Under the pieces are notes generated by a model, which saw nothing but the letters and a program-made list of their open reading frames with translations, did no database searches and was not told where the DNA came from. Of a stretch of 64,000 nt of DNA, positions 34,251-46,526 are shown one piece after another. Source of the DNA: Nipponacmea schrenckii (taxonomy: Eukaryota > Mollusca > Gastropoda > Lottiidae); contig CM060200.1 in assembly GCA_030562195.1 (NCBI GenBank), positions 27,505,023 through 27,569,022 on the forward strand, in the 5' to 3' direction. Every line of letters starts with the position of its first letter. Within the stretch, counting starts at the first letter, position 1. The translations under genes and the position numbers were made by a program.

Positions 34251-35770
34251 TAATGCTTTATTTCTATGACCTTCGATCAGTTAATGCATTGACACAGGTT
34301 TCACAACGAATTGATTTCAATTTGAAAGCAACAAAACCGGCAATATATGCAACAGCTAGACAATATGTTTTTATTTGGAGTGTAAATATATTCCTGATCT
34401 TGTACCACCTCAAATTCTGCATCCATCATTCTGTTTTTTTGTAATCGATAAATTAAAATTTTCTACCGACGGTACCACCGTATCAACATTTTTGCTAATA
34501 ATACTGCTTGTAGCAGTTAAGATAGGAATAGACTCTAGAGCCAAGCAGTTTCCAGAAGCGACATCTTGTATATCATTATGGGTCAATATTTGCTTATATG
34601 CGCTTTTAAACTGTCTTACAGTAGGATTATTGTTACAGCCGCCCATACTCCTGATTTTCCTCACAATTTTCGAATTCTGGAAATTACTCCATTAAGCAAA
34701 GTCTAAAGAAGTTGCACCAGATTCACTCAAAGTTTGAGCAGCTAATTTTACATTCATTTTCTCTTTAAACCAAGCAATATGACTAGCTCTCAGCCTATTC
34801 CCTAAATGAAGCCCTTCTTCATCTTGCAACTTATGCAAAATTTTAAATATTCCCATTTAATAATTTTATCGTTTGAAAAAATTGATCCTTTATCGGCAAG
34901 TGTGTTGCGAACTAACTTGAGCATATGGCATGGATCCAAAATAAAGGATGAATAAGAAAAAGATTGTATATGTCCTGCATCGTTCCAGTTTACACCCAAT
35001 AATCGCAACATAGACAAATTAGCTGCAGCACCATCATGCGTTAAAGAAACAATTAAAACACAAGCCGAAAAAGTTGTCCAATACATCATTTAATAAGTTT
35101 TTGCGCTCTTCACCACCCAGACCATTAATTAAAAAATATCCGACGGGCAATTTCCAGGAAGATTTCAGATCAACCACCATAAACACTAAAGCTTCCTTTG
35201 CTACCGGTGGGGAATCGTCATCAAGTTCTGTGCCCATATCAATATACCCATGATATTTCTGTCCATCGAACTCAACATGCAGAGGAATTGCAACTTCGTC
35301 CATCATTAAGGAACATGTCATTTTATCACAGTCTAATTCACTGCGCTTCCTAAGGGCTTCGAAGGCAGATTCGCTAAAACCAGGAGCATGGTCAACATTC
35401 TTGTATCATTTACTGATCGTTCTGGGATGAGGCAAACAAGTATCAAAAACTTTCCTGACGTAATTGTACGCGCGGGGCGAGTAAAAATGCAAAAATGTTC
35501 ATGCAAAACTTCTCAACTGTGCAGAGTATTTTGTTGGTAAGGGATGGTTTTGAATTTTGGCCTTCTGTCTTTTCAATAAATCCGGTATTCCACCAGCACA
35601 GGTCTCTAATACATCAATACTATTGCTACTGACAACGGCATTCTTTCTCATATCAGCTATAACATTCTTTAAATTGGCATTATTTGACCTATTTGATATT
35701 GGCATAGAAGAGAAGCTAAGAAAAGCACCAAATATGCATAGTGAAGACTATCGAAGAAATTAATAAATTA
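34251..35770 (-). pseudogene. P-element / THAP9-like transposase relic
   Basis: Minus-strand blocks in order are AYNYVRKVFDTCLPHPRTISK (interrupted by a TGA where the family has Trp), CSLMMDEVAIPLHVEFDGQK, KEALVFMVVDLKSSWKLPVGY, SLTHDGAAANLSMLRLLGVN, LDPCHMLKLVRNTLAD, GGCNNNPTVRQFKSAYK and YIAGFVAFKLKSIRC. These are the conserved catalytic and GTP-binding-like segments of P-element transposases and animal THAP9. At least one frameshift (about 35,060) and several stops break it. The N-terminal THAP zinc finger was not found. It joins the DIRS-like element at about 34,250. Confidence 0.8.
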
Positions 35771-36410
35771 TCCTCAGACTATGTTTAGCTTATCACTTGG
35801 TCCCTAGAAACTTAGAAACGAAACGATCACACTAATTAATGAGTCAAAACTAACTTTCCATAAATCAATATGTAAAAACATGTATTACCCTTACTGTTTT
35901 AATTACAGTCAACGAGTAACTATACCTTTATTAGTAGCATCTTATTATTTAAATATAAGAAGGCGACGAAAAATACAATTAGCACTTGCATATATTTGTA
36001 TGAAACCAGTCATAACCTACTTGCAAAACATTTTAATTTGTTCGGACAGTATATTACGAATTTGTATATTGATTGAAAAAAGTAGTAAATGTTTGTTATC
36101 TGGTTATGTATATTGCACAATGTATAGATATTTAGGATGTATGTTAGAATTAATATGTTACCCTTGTATTACTAACCTGAAACGAAATCGGAAAAGCAAT
36201 CCTTTAGAAACTATTAATAATAATGTAGTAATAACCGTAATAGGATGGCGGTTAATATTGTTTGTATGGATTATATGTAGGCCAAAACTATGTAATGTTT
36301 TCCCCGGCCAGTATTATTGTAAATATGAAACGATCTCTCAGAATATTAATAAGAACGTTAAAATGAATAGAGAAATTTTTGTAATGAAATATACTAAAAC
36401 CAATACCATA
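35771..36410. other. AT-rich region 5' of the L1-like LINE
   Basis: A 188-codon plus-strand frame (35,880-36,446) covers most of it but has no domain, is rich in Ile/Tyr/Cys as expected from AT-rich DNA, and runs into the endonuclease start in another phase. It may be LINE 5' sequence. No ORF1 with a recognisable RNA-binding domain was found. Confidence 0.35.
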
Positions 36411-39400
36411 TCAAAATGGCGCTCAAAATTCTATCATGTAATGTAAGAGGTCTGCGCAACAGTAAAAAACGTGAAAATGTATTTCATTGGCTTAAGAACT
36501 TACAATATGACATTTATTTTCTGCAAGAAACGCACACGATTGACACTGACTTAGATGTATGGGTTAAAAAATGGATTAATGTTGAATTATCACATTCTAG
36601 AAAAAACTCTGCTGGAACAGCAATCCTAATCAATTCTAGTATTAACGTGAAGATAATTGAACGTATTAATGATACTGAGGGATACTTTAATATTTTAATA
36701 ATAGAATTAAATGAAAAAAATATCTCTTAGGCAATATTTATAGTCCAACATTGGACAAAGATAAAAAAAATCACTATGAAAATATACATAAAACTCTGAG
36801 GATAATCCTTGATCGATATGAGGACTTATGTACAATTTTAGGTGGAGATTTTAATAACGTACTTGATAAAACTATGGACAGAAAGGGAGGTAACTATAAA
36901 ATTAAAACACAGGGATTTTCAGCTATTACTGGCTTAATGAAGGGATTAAATCTATCTGATATATATAGATACAGATATCCCGCAAAACAAGAATTCACCT
37001 AGCGACAAAAAAAATCCCAGAATACAAAGTAGAATTGATTTTTGGCTCTTATCAGATACCTACATAGATTTTGTTAATAAAGTTAAAATAACTGCTTGCC
37101 CTTTCAGTGATCACTCGGCGATGTATTTGGAAATCCTAACGGATAAGATTAAAAGAGGTCAAGGTTTGTGGATTTTCAAATCGTCGTTAACTAACGATCA
37201 GACTTATGTTAATCTAAGGCCTCTATAAACAACTGGAAAGAGGAATATCACAATAAAAATGATAGGAATGGAATGTGGGATTTTTTTAAATACAAAATAA
37301 AAAACGCAACTATAGCATATTGCAAGAAAAAGCAAAGGGTTAAAAATAAACTGAGAGACGAATTAAGCGATAAACTAAATAGATTAGAAAAAGAGCTCGA
37401 TGTTAATGATGTTAACACAAACGTAATATTTGATGAATATTTCTTTATTAAGAATAAAATAAATGATATAACCACAAAAAACGTTCAGGGAGAAATTATT
37501 CGTTCAAAAGTTAGATGGCACGAAGAAGGTGAAAAAAATACAAAATATTTCTTGAATCTTGAAAAACATAACAATAAGATTACAACATTAAATAGGCTGA
37601 AATTAAAAAGTGGAAATGAAACAACAGACTACAAAGAAATTCAAAACGAAATATATAAATTTTATAAACAGTTATATTCGAGAACTACTCAAGATAGCAA
37701 CATTGATCAATTTGGAAAAAAGTTTACAGATTACAATTTAAACAAAATCGAGGATCTTGATAATGACCTTTTAGAATATAAAATTGACTACTATGAATGC
37801 GAAAAGGCAATTAAGAGTTTTGAAAAAAATAAATCACCCAGAACTGACGGATTGACAATCGAGTTCTACGAAAAATTTTGGCCAGAAATATATCCCTTTT
37901 TTCTGAATTCAATAAACTACAGTTTTGAAACACGCAAACTATCTACAAGCCAAAGGCAATCATTTATTAAAATAATTCCAAAAATGAATAAGGACAGATA
38001 CGATTTAGCTAATTGGAGACCAATAACCTTAATCAACACTGATGTCAAAGTAATAAGTAAAATTTTAACGATCCGTCTTAAACCATATTTATCTGAACTC
38101 ATAGGTCCAAATCAGACTGCCTTTGTCCCAGGAAGACACATTCATGAAAACATTAGAGTAATAGATGACTGTATACAATTAGATAAAAGAAAACGCATTA
38201 CAGGATTTTTGATGGCTTTAGACTTTTCTAAAGCCTACGATAGTGTAAGTCATAATTTCATGATACACGCTTTAAAAATATTTGGATTTAAAAGAAATTT
38301 TATAAGATGGATTGAAACCTTATATTCGGACATAACGTGTAGCGTTTTTCATAACGGGCTCACCACACCAAGTTTCAAAAAAGAAAAAGGTGTAAGACAG
38401 GGAGACCCTATGTCCGGGAACTTATTTACGTTAGTAATTGAAATACTTATCAACGCCATAAGATTAGATTCACAAATAGACGGTATAATATTTTGGAAAC
38501 GAAATGATTAAGATAATTGCATTTGCGGATGACATCACAATCTTAACTAGAAATTTCAAAACAGCCAGACATCTTTTTGAAATTTTAAAACTGTTCAATC
38601 TTATATCAGGTTAAGAAATAAATATAACAAAATAAGACGTATGGAACCTTAATAGCGACGAAGAAGATTTAGAAATTAAATTGAAAACTCTTGGTTTAAG
38701 AATCTGCAGCAAGTCTATAAAAATATGTGGTGTAAACTTTGCAAATGACGACAAAATAGTAAATGAACTAAATTTTGAAAATAGGATGAGTGAAATTTCT
38801 AATATAATTAGTAAGTGGAATTGCAGAAAATTAAGCCTGGGAGGGAAAATACAAATTTTAAAAACCTTTGCTATACCCAAATTACTATATCCATCATTAG
38901 TTTTGAAAATTCCTAATTATATTATTAAATCACTAAATACCATTATTTATAAATTCCTTTGGAATGGAACTGACAAAATAAAAAGAATTAATCTATGTCA
39001 AAAATAAAACTTGGGGGGAATGGGAATGATAGATTTTACTGAAATGAACAGATGTAGAGCGATATTCTGGATAAAAAAAATAATCACAGCCAAAGTTTCA
39101 CCGTGGATAAATATATATAACGTTATATTAAGACAATTTAATGGTAACTTACTCCCTTTCTGTAATTATGATAAAAAATTCAATACATCAAACAATTTCT
39201 ATAATGAGCTTTTTAGTAATTGGTACGATATATACACAAAATATATTAATAATTACATTGAGTTTGGAAATCAGATTATTTGGAATAATACGCATCTATT
39301 AATCAATAATGCTCATGTTTTTAATTTTGACCTAAATAATAAGGGATTAAATTTTGTAAACCAGGTGGATTCATATCAACCAGATCAAAAGAATTTCATT

Positions 39401-40384
39401 TTAATAAAAGCTTTGAAATCGATGGCCAAGATTGTAACCTCTATAGACCAGCAGGTAGAAAGAAGAGATACTAGGAAATATTTATTAGATCAAATGAACT
39501 CAATTTTAATAGGTACATATTCAAAAGATATAAATCAAATAAAACCCAGAGATATTTATAACAAACAAATTGAAATAAGATACAAAACACCGAAAGTATT
39601 TAAGAAGTGGGAAAATCATCTAAACCGTGAATTCAAAGACGAAGAAATTAAAAATATATTCAAACTTATAAAAAAGTCCTGTAACAAAATTCAATATCAA
39701 TGTTTTCAATATAAGTACGTTTATGATATTATATTTACAAATACAAAACTTTTTAAAATATCCAGGAAAGAAAGAGAGTTCCTTATGTTCATTTTGCTCC
39801 TCACATGTTGAAACTGTTGACCACCTGTTTATATCTTGTTTTCACGCACAAAAAAATTTGGAGCTCAGCTTTATCCCACCTTAAAAACAACAATATTGAC
39901 GAAAACGAAAATATATTATGTAATCTTACTATTATACTAACAAAATATTTTTTATATAAATTTAAATTAAGGGAGGTAATACCAAATTGTATTGAATACA
40001 CAAACCTTTTGAAAAATAATATAGAAATCGAATCTGAAATAAAAACTTAAGAAATCAAAAATTGTGTAATTGAAGCCTGCTCCCTTTTTATCATTTATCA
40101 ATTTTAATACTATCGTGCTTTGTTACTGTTCTTTCATTTATAACATATTTCATTGTTGATAACTTAGATATATACTAGTAATGTAGATATGCCATCCTAA
40201 AACACTGATAAAATTGTAAATACTCGCAATATAAATTATTTGATAAGATGAAACAACTGTAGTATACTGTAGATTTTACTTATTTTTTTTTTCTTTGTGA
40301 TGTATTTAATTTGTTTTTATGCATTATGTATCATATACTCATTTTAATAAAAAAAATAAAAAAAAAAAAAAAAAAAAAAAAAAA
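36411..40384 (+). mobile_element. L1/Tx1-like LINE, nearly full ORF2, degenerate
   Basis: An APE-type endonuclease begins at 36,416 (ILSCNVRGLRN, LQETH) and continues at 36,751-37,002 with GGDFNNVLDK after a frame break. The reverse transcriptase spans about 37,273-38,620: NWRPITLINTD, FVPGRHIHENIR, ALDFSKAYDSV, GVRQGDPMSG, then the active-site FADD at 38,523-38,534 in the next frame. C-terminal frames at 39,011-39,838 end with the Cys/His motif CSFCSSHVETVDHLF. AATAAAA and an A run (40,350-40,384) mark the 3' end. At least five frameshifts or stops make it inactive. The RT signatures are of the L1/Tx1 clade rather than CR1 or RTE. Confidence 0.85.
37273..38511 (+). pseudogene. LINE reverse transcriptase, main open segment
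   Basis: 412 open codons covering the linker after the endonuclease and RT motifs 0-4. Conserved segments are the ones named for the parent LINE. The frame ends at TAA 38,509 just before FADD, which follows one nucleotide out of phase, so a single small indel separates the two catalytic halves. Lysine- and Asn-rich composition reflects the high AT content of the element. Confidence 0.8.
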
Positions 40385-40856
40385 TAATATTAGGCCCCAT
40401 GCTGTTTCATAGAACAATGTGCGACCTTATAACCGGGCAGTCGAATAGTGTTGTGGGAGGAGGTGTTTCTCCCCACTCTCCTAAATAGTCGAGCGCCCAA
40501 GCCAACTCATAGGATGCAAAGGAGAATGTTGTCCGCAATCAGGAAATTACAGATGCACGAAGAAAAAATTTTCTTTTGGGTTGACCAAGATGGCGGACCA
40601 CAGGGTGACGTGGCGTCAGGCAAATGACGTCATGTCAATCCTAGGTTTTAACTCACTAATAATAAAATCAATTTTTAGATTTTTTAGGAAACATGGATTA
40701 TTCATTAGAAACCCCAATCAATCAATTAGTAAGCTTACTTTTGCTCTAATTAATGATGCAACCCATCTTTAACTCACTAATAATCAAATACAAAATCAAT
40801 TTTTAGACACCTTCATTCATATGACGTCATTTGATCACGTGAACAAACATGGAGTC
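40385..40856. other. Flank of gypsy element with short local duplications
   Basis: AACTCACTAATAAT with the following ATCAATTTTTAGA occurs at about 40,650 and again at about 40,770. The stretch 40,692-40,768 (ACATGGATTATTCATTAG, then ACCCC) recurs at 52,393-52,470 on the far side of the gypsy/BEL pair, next to the IF2 3' UTR. Palindromic TGACGTCA occurs at about 40,626 and 40,822. No gene is seen. Confidence 0.45.
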
Positions 40857-41358
40857 TGTTACATGATGCATATCGAACGCATCTACGCATCTCCAATACA
40901 CGATTATCTCCCATATTATGTTTACTTCCGTTCATCTGTCTCGCTTTGCCAGCCATTAAACTTTCACCATTTACACGTTGTTTATATCTTCCCTTGTGTA
41001 CCAAGAACTATGTAACTACCAATTTCTCTTTGGGTACATTTGATATAAGTAGATCCGGTACGCTTTCTTAGCATCGTGTTTTTGTTAGTTACGCTTTAAG
41101 ACAGCTTGGCGACCCGGCGGTATTTTATCGGAATTGTGTTTGTGAAGCCAAATACTCACAAACCTAGTGAATAATGTTAATTCAAGTGTAGTTAGTGTAC
41201 AAATCTATATCCAGTGTATAATTATTGTTTAACGGACCTTCGGAATCGGACTTTGTGTCAACATCTTATTTGTTTGATTAAAACTTTCTTTTTACATTGG
41301 AGTTTTCTTGTGTTTTGCACGACAACGAACAACATACATGTATTATGAACACGCAACA
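40857..41358 (+). repeat. 5' LTR of gypsy element
   Basis: 502 bp from TGTTACATGATGC to ACGCAACA. The first 102 bp match the 3' LTR start with one difference. The segment from TATGTAACTACC to near 41,340 is missing from the 3' LTR. Confidence 0.85.
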
Positions 41359-41582
41359 TGGTGGCAGAGGTCAACTCTACTAAATACCAGTGGTAATCTA
41401 GCTGTGTATCAGTCCTCTAGAAACTTAAATAACTGGACACAAATCTAAATTTTATAACGAATAACGAGTGCGCTAGGCTTAGACCACATGCTCAATTGGT
41501 GACTGTTACTCTCTTCCTCCTATTCAGCAGTGAAGTGGCACTTGAATCCATTTCTATTGTTGTGATATTATATCCATACGGA

Positions 41583-44500
41583 ATGGCTGAACAAATTGAG
41601 GCTGTAGACATTCGTCCACGTCAAGGAATACAACCTAAACCTGTGAGTGGCATAAAGGCACCGTCACTGGATGGTTTTCAAACAAAAATGGACAAACTAC
41701 TCCATCCTGATCAACTTTGATCAAAATGATAGAAACTACCAAGTTGCCTTCTACTTCACACCCTTGGTGAGGAGGCAATCAAAGCATACAATGGATTCCA
41801 TTTTGAAACACATGAGGATAGGAGAACAGTCAACGAAATTATGGAACAGTTTGGTAATTTTGCTGTATGCGAAATCAATGAAACATATGAGCGTTTCATC
41901 TTTAACAAACGTGTCCAAGGGGAAGGTGAATCCTTTGAGACGTTCCACAGCTCCACCCGCTCACTTGTCAAGACTTGCAACTACTGTAATGATTGCGTAT
42001 CTTCAATCACCAGAGACAGACTGGTATTAGGCATACGAGATCACACAACTCAACAAACTTTGCTTAAGGAACGTGACTTGAATCTGAATAAATGCATTGA
42101 TATCTGTAAAGCAGCAGAAAATGCAGCAATACAGTCCAGAACCAGTAAACTATGTAAGGGCGTCAAATAGCAAACACAAAGCTAAAGACAAATCTAGTAT
42201 TGCCGATAAATATCCGAGTTCGAAGTCAAAGTCAACGTCGCCAAACTACTGCTTAAGAGCGAAAATGCAAGTTCTGTAACTATTCTCATGTCATGAACAA
42301 AGAGCAACGTTCTGCATGGGGCAAGAGATGCACAAAATGCAACGAGGAAAACCACTTTGCCACAGTTTGCACTAATAGAAGCACTGATAAGAAAGTAAAC
42401 TATGTTCAACTCAGCTCTTCCAGTGAAGAGGAGTGAATAAATAGTGTTATCTCAAAATTTGACAAACCTGTAAACTGTCGTATGATCATAGATGGCGAGG
42501 ATGTAGTCTTCACCGTTGACCCTGGAGCATCTGTCAATGTAATTCCTGCCAGACTAGTACGTAAAAGATTGTCAGAACTAGAACATACGAGTAAGAACTT
42601 AAAAATGTCACACCAATGGGAACTATACGTTTGTCAGTAAGAAACCCTGCTAACAACAAGAAATACTCTGTAGAATTCATGGTTGTAGAGGAGCCTCTGA
42701 CTCCCCTCTTAGGAGTTCGTACTGTGACACAGGTGAAAATTGTCACTATTCATGAAGAGAACATCGAGAGAATTGCCAATGTTTGTATCGAAAGCCAATT
42801 TGTTGATGTACTTGATGGATCCTTTGGTTGTTTTGAAGGAGAGGCTCATTTTACTGTTAAGTCTAGCGTCAGCCCAGTGGTGATGCCAAATCGACGTGTC
42901 CCTATAGCCCTACGTACTAAGCTCAAGACTGTACTCGACAGGATGCAGCAAGCAGGAGTCATCACACCTGTAAGCGAAGCTACCCCTTTGGTGAGCTAGA
43001 TTACCATAGCAATGAAGAAATCAGGTCAGATACGTATTTGTGTGGACCCTCAAGGCACTATTACGAGAACACTACACTTTACCAGTTCTCGAAGACACCC
43101 TGCATGAACTCAGTAAATCTAAAGTATTCTCTAAAGCTGATCTCTCTTCAGGCTATCTCCACGTCCTTTAGACGAAGAATCCAGTAAACTCACTACCTTT
43201 CAAACTAGTTTTGGTCGGTATAGTTGGCTAGGACTACCCTTTGGTACATTCGTCTCATCTGAAATTTTCCAGAAAAAACTAAATAATGCACTCGAAGGTC
43301 TTCTTGGAGTGGTGTGTATCGCCGATGACGTTTTAATGCATGGAAAGGATGATGCCGAGCACAACCGTTTCTTGCATGGCTTCCTTCAACGTTGCCGTGA
43401 AAAGAACATCAAGCTGAATCCAGAGAAACTACAGCTACGTATGAGTGAGATCTCTTTCATGGGACATTTGATAACCAAAAATGGTCTACAGACTGATCCA
43501 GAGAAAGTGAGAGCGGTCAACAACATGAGTCCGTCCACCTGTGTAGAAGAACTACGTTGATACCTCGGATTGGTCAATTATATGACAAAGTTCCTTCCCA
43601 ATTTAACTGAGGTTACAGCACCAATGCGAAACCTTGTAAAGAAGGATGTATCGTGGAATTGGTCTTCCCCTCAACAGAATGCATTCGAGAAAGTTTGAGA
43701 AATGATCACAAAGGCACCAGTACTCGCATTCTATGACCCTGGGAAAGAATTGACACTTGAGAATGATGCAAGTGAATGTGGACTTGGTGCCGTCCTTCTT
43801 CAAGAAGGAAAACCTGTCGCTTTCGCAAGCAGATCCCTGGGCGATAGCGATAGCTCAAATTGCCAAGGTGATGCTAGCATAAACTTTTGGACTTGAAATT
43901 TCACCACTATACCTTTGGTCGTCCTGTGAACATTGTCACTGACCATAAACCTCTTGTCTCCATTGTACAGAAACCTCTCTCGAAGGCTCCTAATAAACTA
44001 CAGTCGCTCCTCCTTAGAACGCAAACGTACAACTACTCTCTGAGTTTCAAGCCAGGTAAAACCATACCTGTGGCAGACACGCTCTCTAGAACTCCACTAG
44101 CAGATAAGCCTCAGAAGTTGTCAACAACATCGCGCATCTGTCAGTATCTGATGAACGTTTGAATGAGATAAAATCTGCTACAACCAAGGATGACACATTG
44201 CAAAGTCTGAAGGAAACCAGAGTGAAATGATGGCCCGAAGACAGACAACAGTTAATACCTGAAATCAGAACCTACTTCAGCTATAGACACGAACTTACGA
44301 TTCAATATGGCATAATCCTTCGTGGTTCCTAAATAGTCATCCCTTCCTCTCTTCGGAAGAATATAAAAGACAAACTACATATAGGTCACATGAGAATCAT
44401 CTCCTGTCTACGACGTGCTCGCAACCTTGTCTTCTGGTCCATGATGTCAAGTGAGATACGTCAGTTCATAGAGACATGTGATATCTGTTTTCGATTCTGT

Positions 44501-45205
44501 GACAAGCAGCCACAAGAACCTCTACACGCACATGAAGTTCCTGACCTACCTTGGGACAAAGTTGGAACTGACATCTTTACTCTGAAAGGCCGAAACTATC
44601 TCGTCACCGTTGACTACTACAGCAACTTCTTTGAGGTAGACCTTCTCACTGAAACCGATGATACAGAAGTTGAAACCACACTTCGCTCGACATGGCATTC
44701 CACTCACAGTCATAAGCGATGGAGATTCTCAGTACACAAGTGACAAATTCCAGAAATTCAGCAAGAAATACGGTTTCAAACATGAAACATCAAGTCCTGG
44801 CAACAGTAAGGCAAATGGTGCAGCAGAGGCAGCCGTCAAGATTGCCAAGAAAATGATGAAGAAATGCAATATAGCCAATGAAGATCCATATCTAGGTCTT
44901 CTCAACATCCGCAACACTCCAACTGAAGGTTTACACACAAGTCGATCTCAACGCCTTATGGGAAGCAATAGGAAAGAAATCAAGACCTACTGAACCATCC
45001 GTTACTGAAATAGCCACACCTCACCGTCCACATACTACACCAACTACCCAGATCAACAACGCTTCAAGGTATTCCCCCCCCCCCCAAAACCAACAACACC
45101 TAAAACTCCAATACCAGTGAGTCAACCACCACCAGTCGATCCACCTGTGTCTTACCATACCAGATCCGGGAGAGCAGTAAAATCCGTCCAGAAACTTGAC
45201 TTATA
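41583..45205 (+). pseudogene. Gypsy gag-pol relic
   Basis: Gag starts at 41,583 and shifts frame by 41,720; its nucleocapsid part near 42,265-42,375 shows CKFCNYSH and CTKCNEENHFATVC. Protease has VDPGASVNVIP (about 42,520). RT runs from about 42,890, with CIADDVLMHG at 43,316 as the active site where gypsy RTs have Y/F-x-D-D. RNase H starts with LTLENDASECGLGAVL. Integrase retains GTDIF, VISDGDSQYTS and NGAAEAAVK (D, D, E positions). Stops or frameshifts occur near 41,720, 42,168, 43,000, 43,120, 43,558, 43,696, 43,894, 44,160 and 44,740. It is not functional. Confidence 0.85.
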
Positions 45206-45339
45206 GACTATACACCTTCAATTTACAATAAGTTAATTTATGTGGTTATTTAGCAATCACTATATTTTAGAGACTCTTAAAACTGAAACGAAATCCTAAT
45301 CTTTATTGAATATTTCTTTATTCTTCAAACAAAGGGGGA

Positions 45340-45977
45340 TGTTACGTGATGCATATCGAACGCATCTACGCATCTCCAATACACGATTATCTCCCATATT
45401 ATGTTTACTTCCGTTCATCTGTCTCGCTTTGCCAGCCATTAAAGGGATAATAGGCGTTAGAACGAACATAAATATTTAAGTTCACTCAAATTTGGACAAT
45501 AACAGTATATATCCATCAGTGGACTTACCTATACATCAAAATCCCTCTAAAATCCGATAAATCCCCAAAATAAAGTAGTTAATCATAAAACGCTTGAGCC
45601 ATCCATCAAGCGATTTTCAAATCGTGTAAATATAAAGGGAAGTAACTCTAACATGTGGGTTTTCACGCGTCCTTGACCCCTACTGTTGAATTCCACAATG
45701 ATGTTTTAGCGTTGATTTACCAGACGCTTTTATTCTCAAACTGAATGGAATCGTCGCTGGCTCACTTTTTTTTAAAATTCCGAATATATTTTTATTTTGC
45801 CTTTTTAAAATTTGGTAAAGTGTGGGATGCATACTTATTTAACTAATAGTCAATATCTAACATAAATATAAGCCGTAGGACGAGTGTATTCTAACGCCTA
45901 TTATCCCTTTAAACTTTCACCATTTACACGTTGTTTATATCTACCCTTGTGTACCAAGAACATATGAACACGCAACA
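45340..45977 (+). repeat. 3' LTR of gypsy element with MITE insertion and internal deletion
   Basis: The LTR starts at 45,340, is split by a TTAA MITE at 45,443, resumes at 45,913 and ends at 45,977. About 330 bp present in the 5' LTR between CCAAGAAC and ATGAACACGC are missing. The last five bases, CAACA, form the left target duplication of the BEL element. Confidence 0.85.
45443..45908. mobile_element. TTAA-flanked MITE, 466 bp, in the gypsy 3' LTR
   Basis: Perfect terminal inverted repeats AGGGATAATAGGCGTTAGAA and complement, with TTAA at 45,439-45,442 and 45,909-45,912. The 5' LTR gives the uninterrupted site (GCCATTAAACTTTC). It has no coding capacity. The TIR differs from that of the 362-831 MITE beyond the first four bases. 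Confidence 0.92.
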
Positions 45978-46208
45978 TGTTTAAGATGCGACGAGATGGA
46001 CGATGAAGAACGATGTGATGGTTCTAAAATATTTATTCAGCATGATCGATGATAACATGGCGATGACAAATGATGATGTGGCAAGGTTGAGAAGGCGGAA
46101 GTTCTGTTTCGTCGTCTCGGACAACCGAGTAATGTTCTGTCGTCAATCGAGTCACTCGGATCTACGTTCACGAACATTACCTGTAGTCCGAAACAACGAT
46201 CCCAAACA
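45978..46208 (-). repeat. 3' LTR of BEL element
   Basis: 231 bp, TGTTTAAG to CCCAAACA on the plus strand. It begins immediately after the terminal A of the gypsy 3' LTR. Confidence 0.95.
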
Positions 46209-46526
46209 TATCCCCCTCCTTGATGTGACTACATCAAAACTGAAAATATAAACAATACAAATTAATTATCAAAAAAGTCTTTACTATATATCACAGTCCT
46301 ACTGTTTTGGCGTTTAAAACGAACGAATGCACACTTTAAAAACACATATTTTTCCTATTTACTAGTATCACAGAACGAACATTTTTTTTTTTTTTGCCGT
46401 TTCATATATATATATCACTTCAACATACACAATAAAACCACAAACGCACACTGTGGAATTTTATATACAATTATTCCATGAGTCGCACACCATGGAATTT
46501 CTGATTTTTAACACCTAATATGCATA

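Larger units (their letters stand above)
40857..45977 (+). mobile_element. Ty3/gypsy-type LTR retrotransposon, degenerate
   Basis: LTRs start TGTTAC and end AACA. The 5' LTR is 40,857-41,358 and the 3' LTR 45,340-45,977. A primer-binding site starting TGGTGGCAGAGG follows the 5' LTR, and a polypurine tract AAAGGGGGA precedes the 3' LTR. Between them are gag, protease, RT, RNase H and integrase segments in the gypsy order, broken by many stops. No envelope-like frame is seen. The 3' LTR carries a MITE and a deletion. Confidence 0.85.

Noticed and set aside
35880..36446. 188-codon plus-strand open frame
   Set aside because: No domain, composition typical of translated AT-rich DNA, and it overlaps the LINE endonuclease start in another phase.
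40620..40835. Two TGACGTCA palindromes resembling CRE/ATF sites
   Set aside because: They lie in repeat-derived sequence far from any gene start; chance or element-borne sites are more likely.
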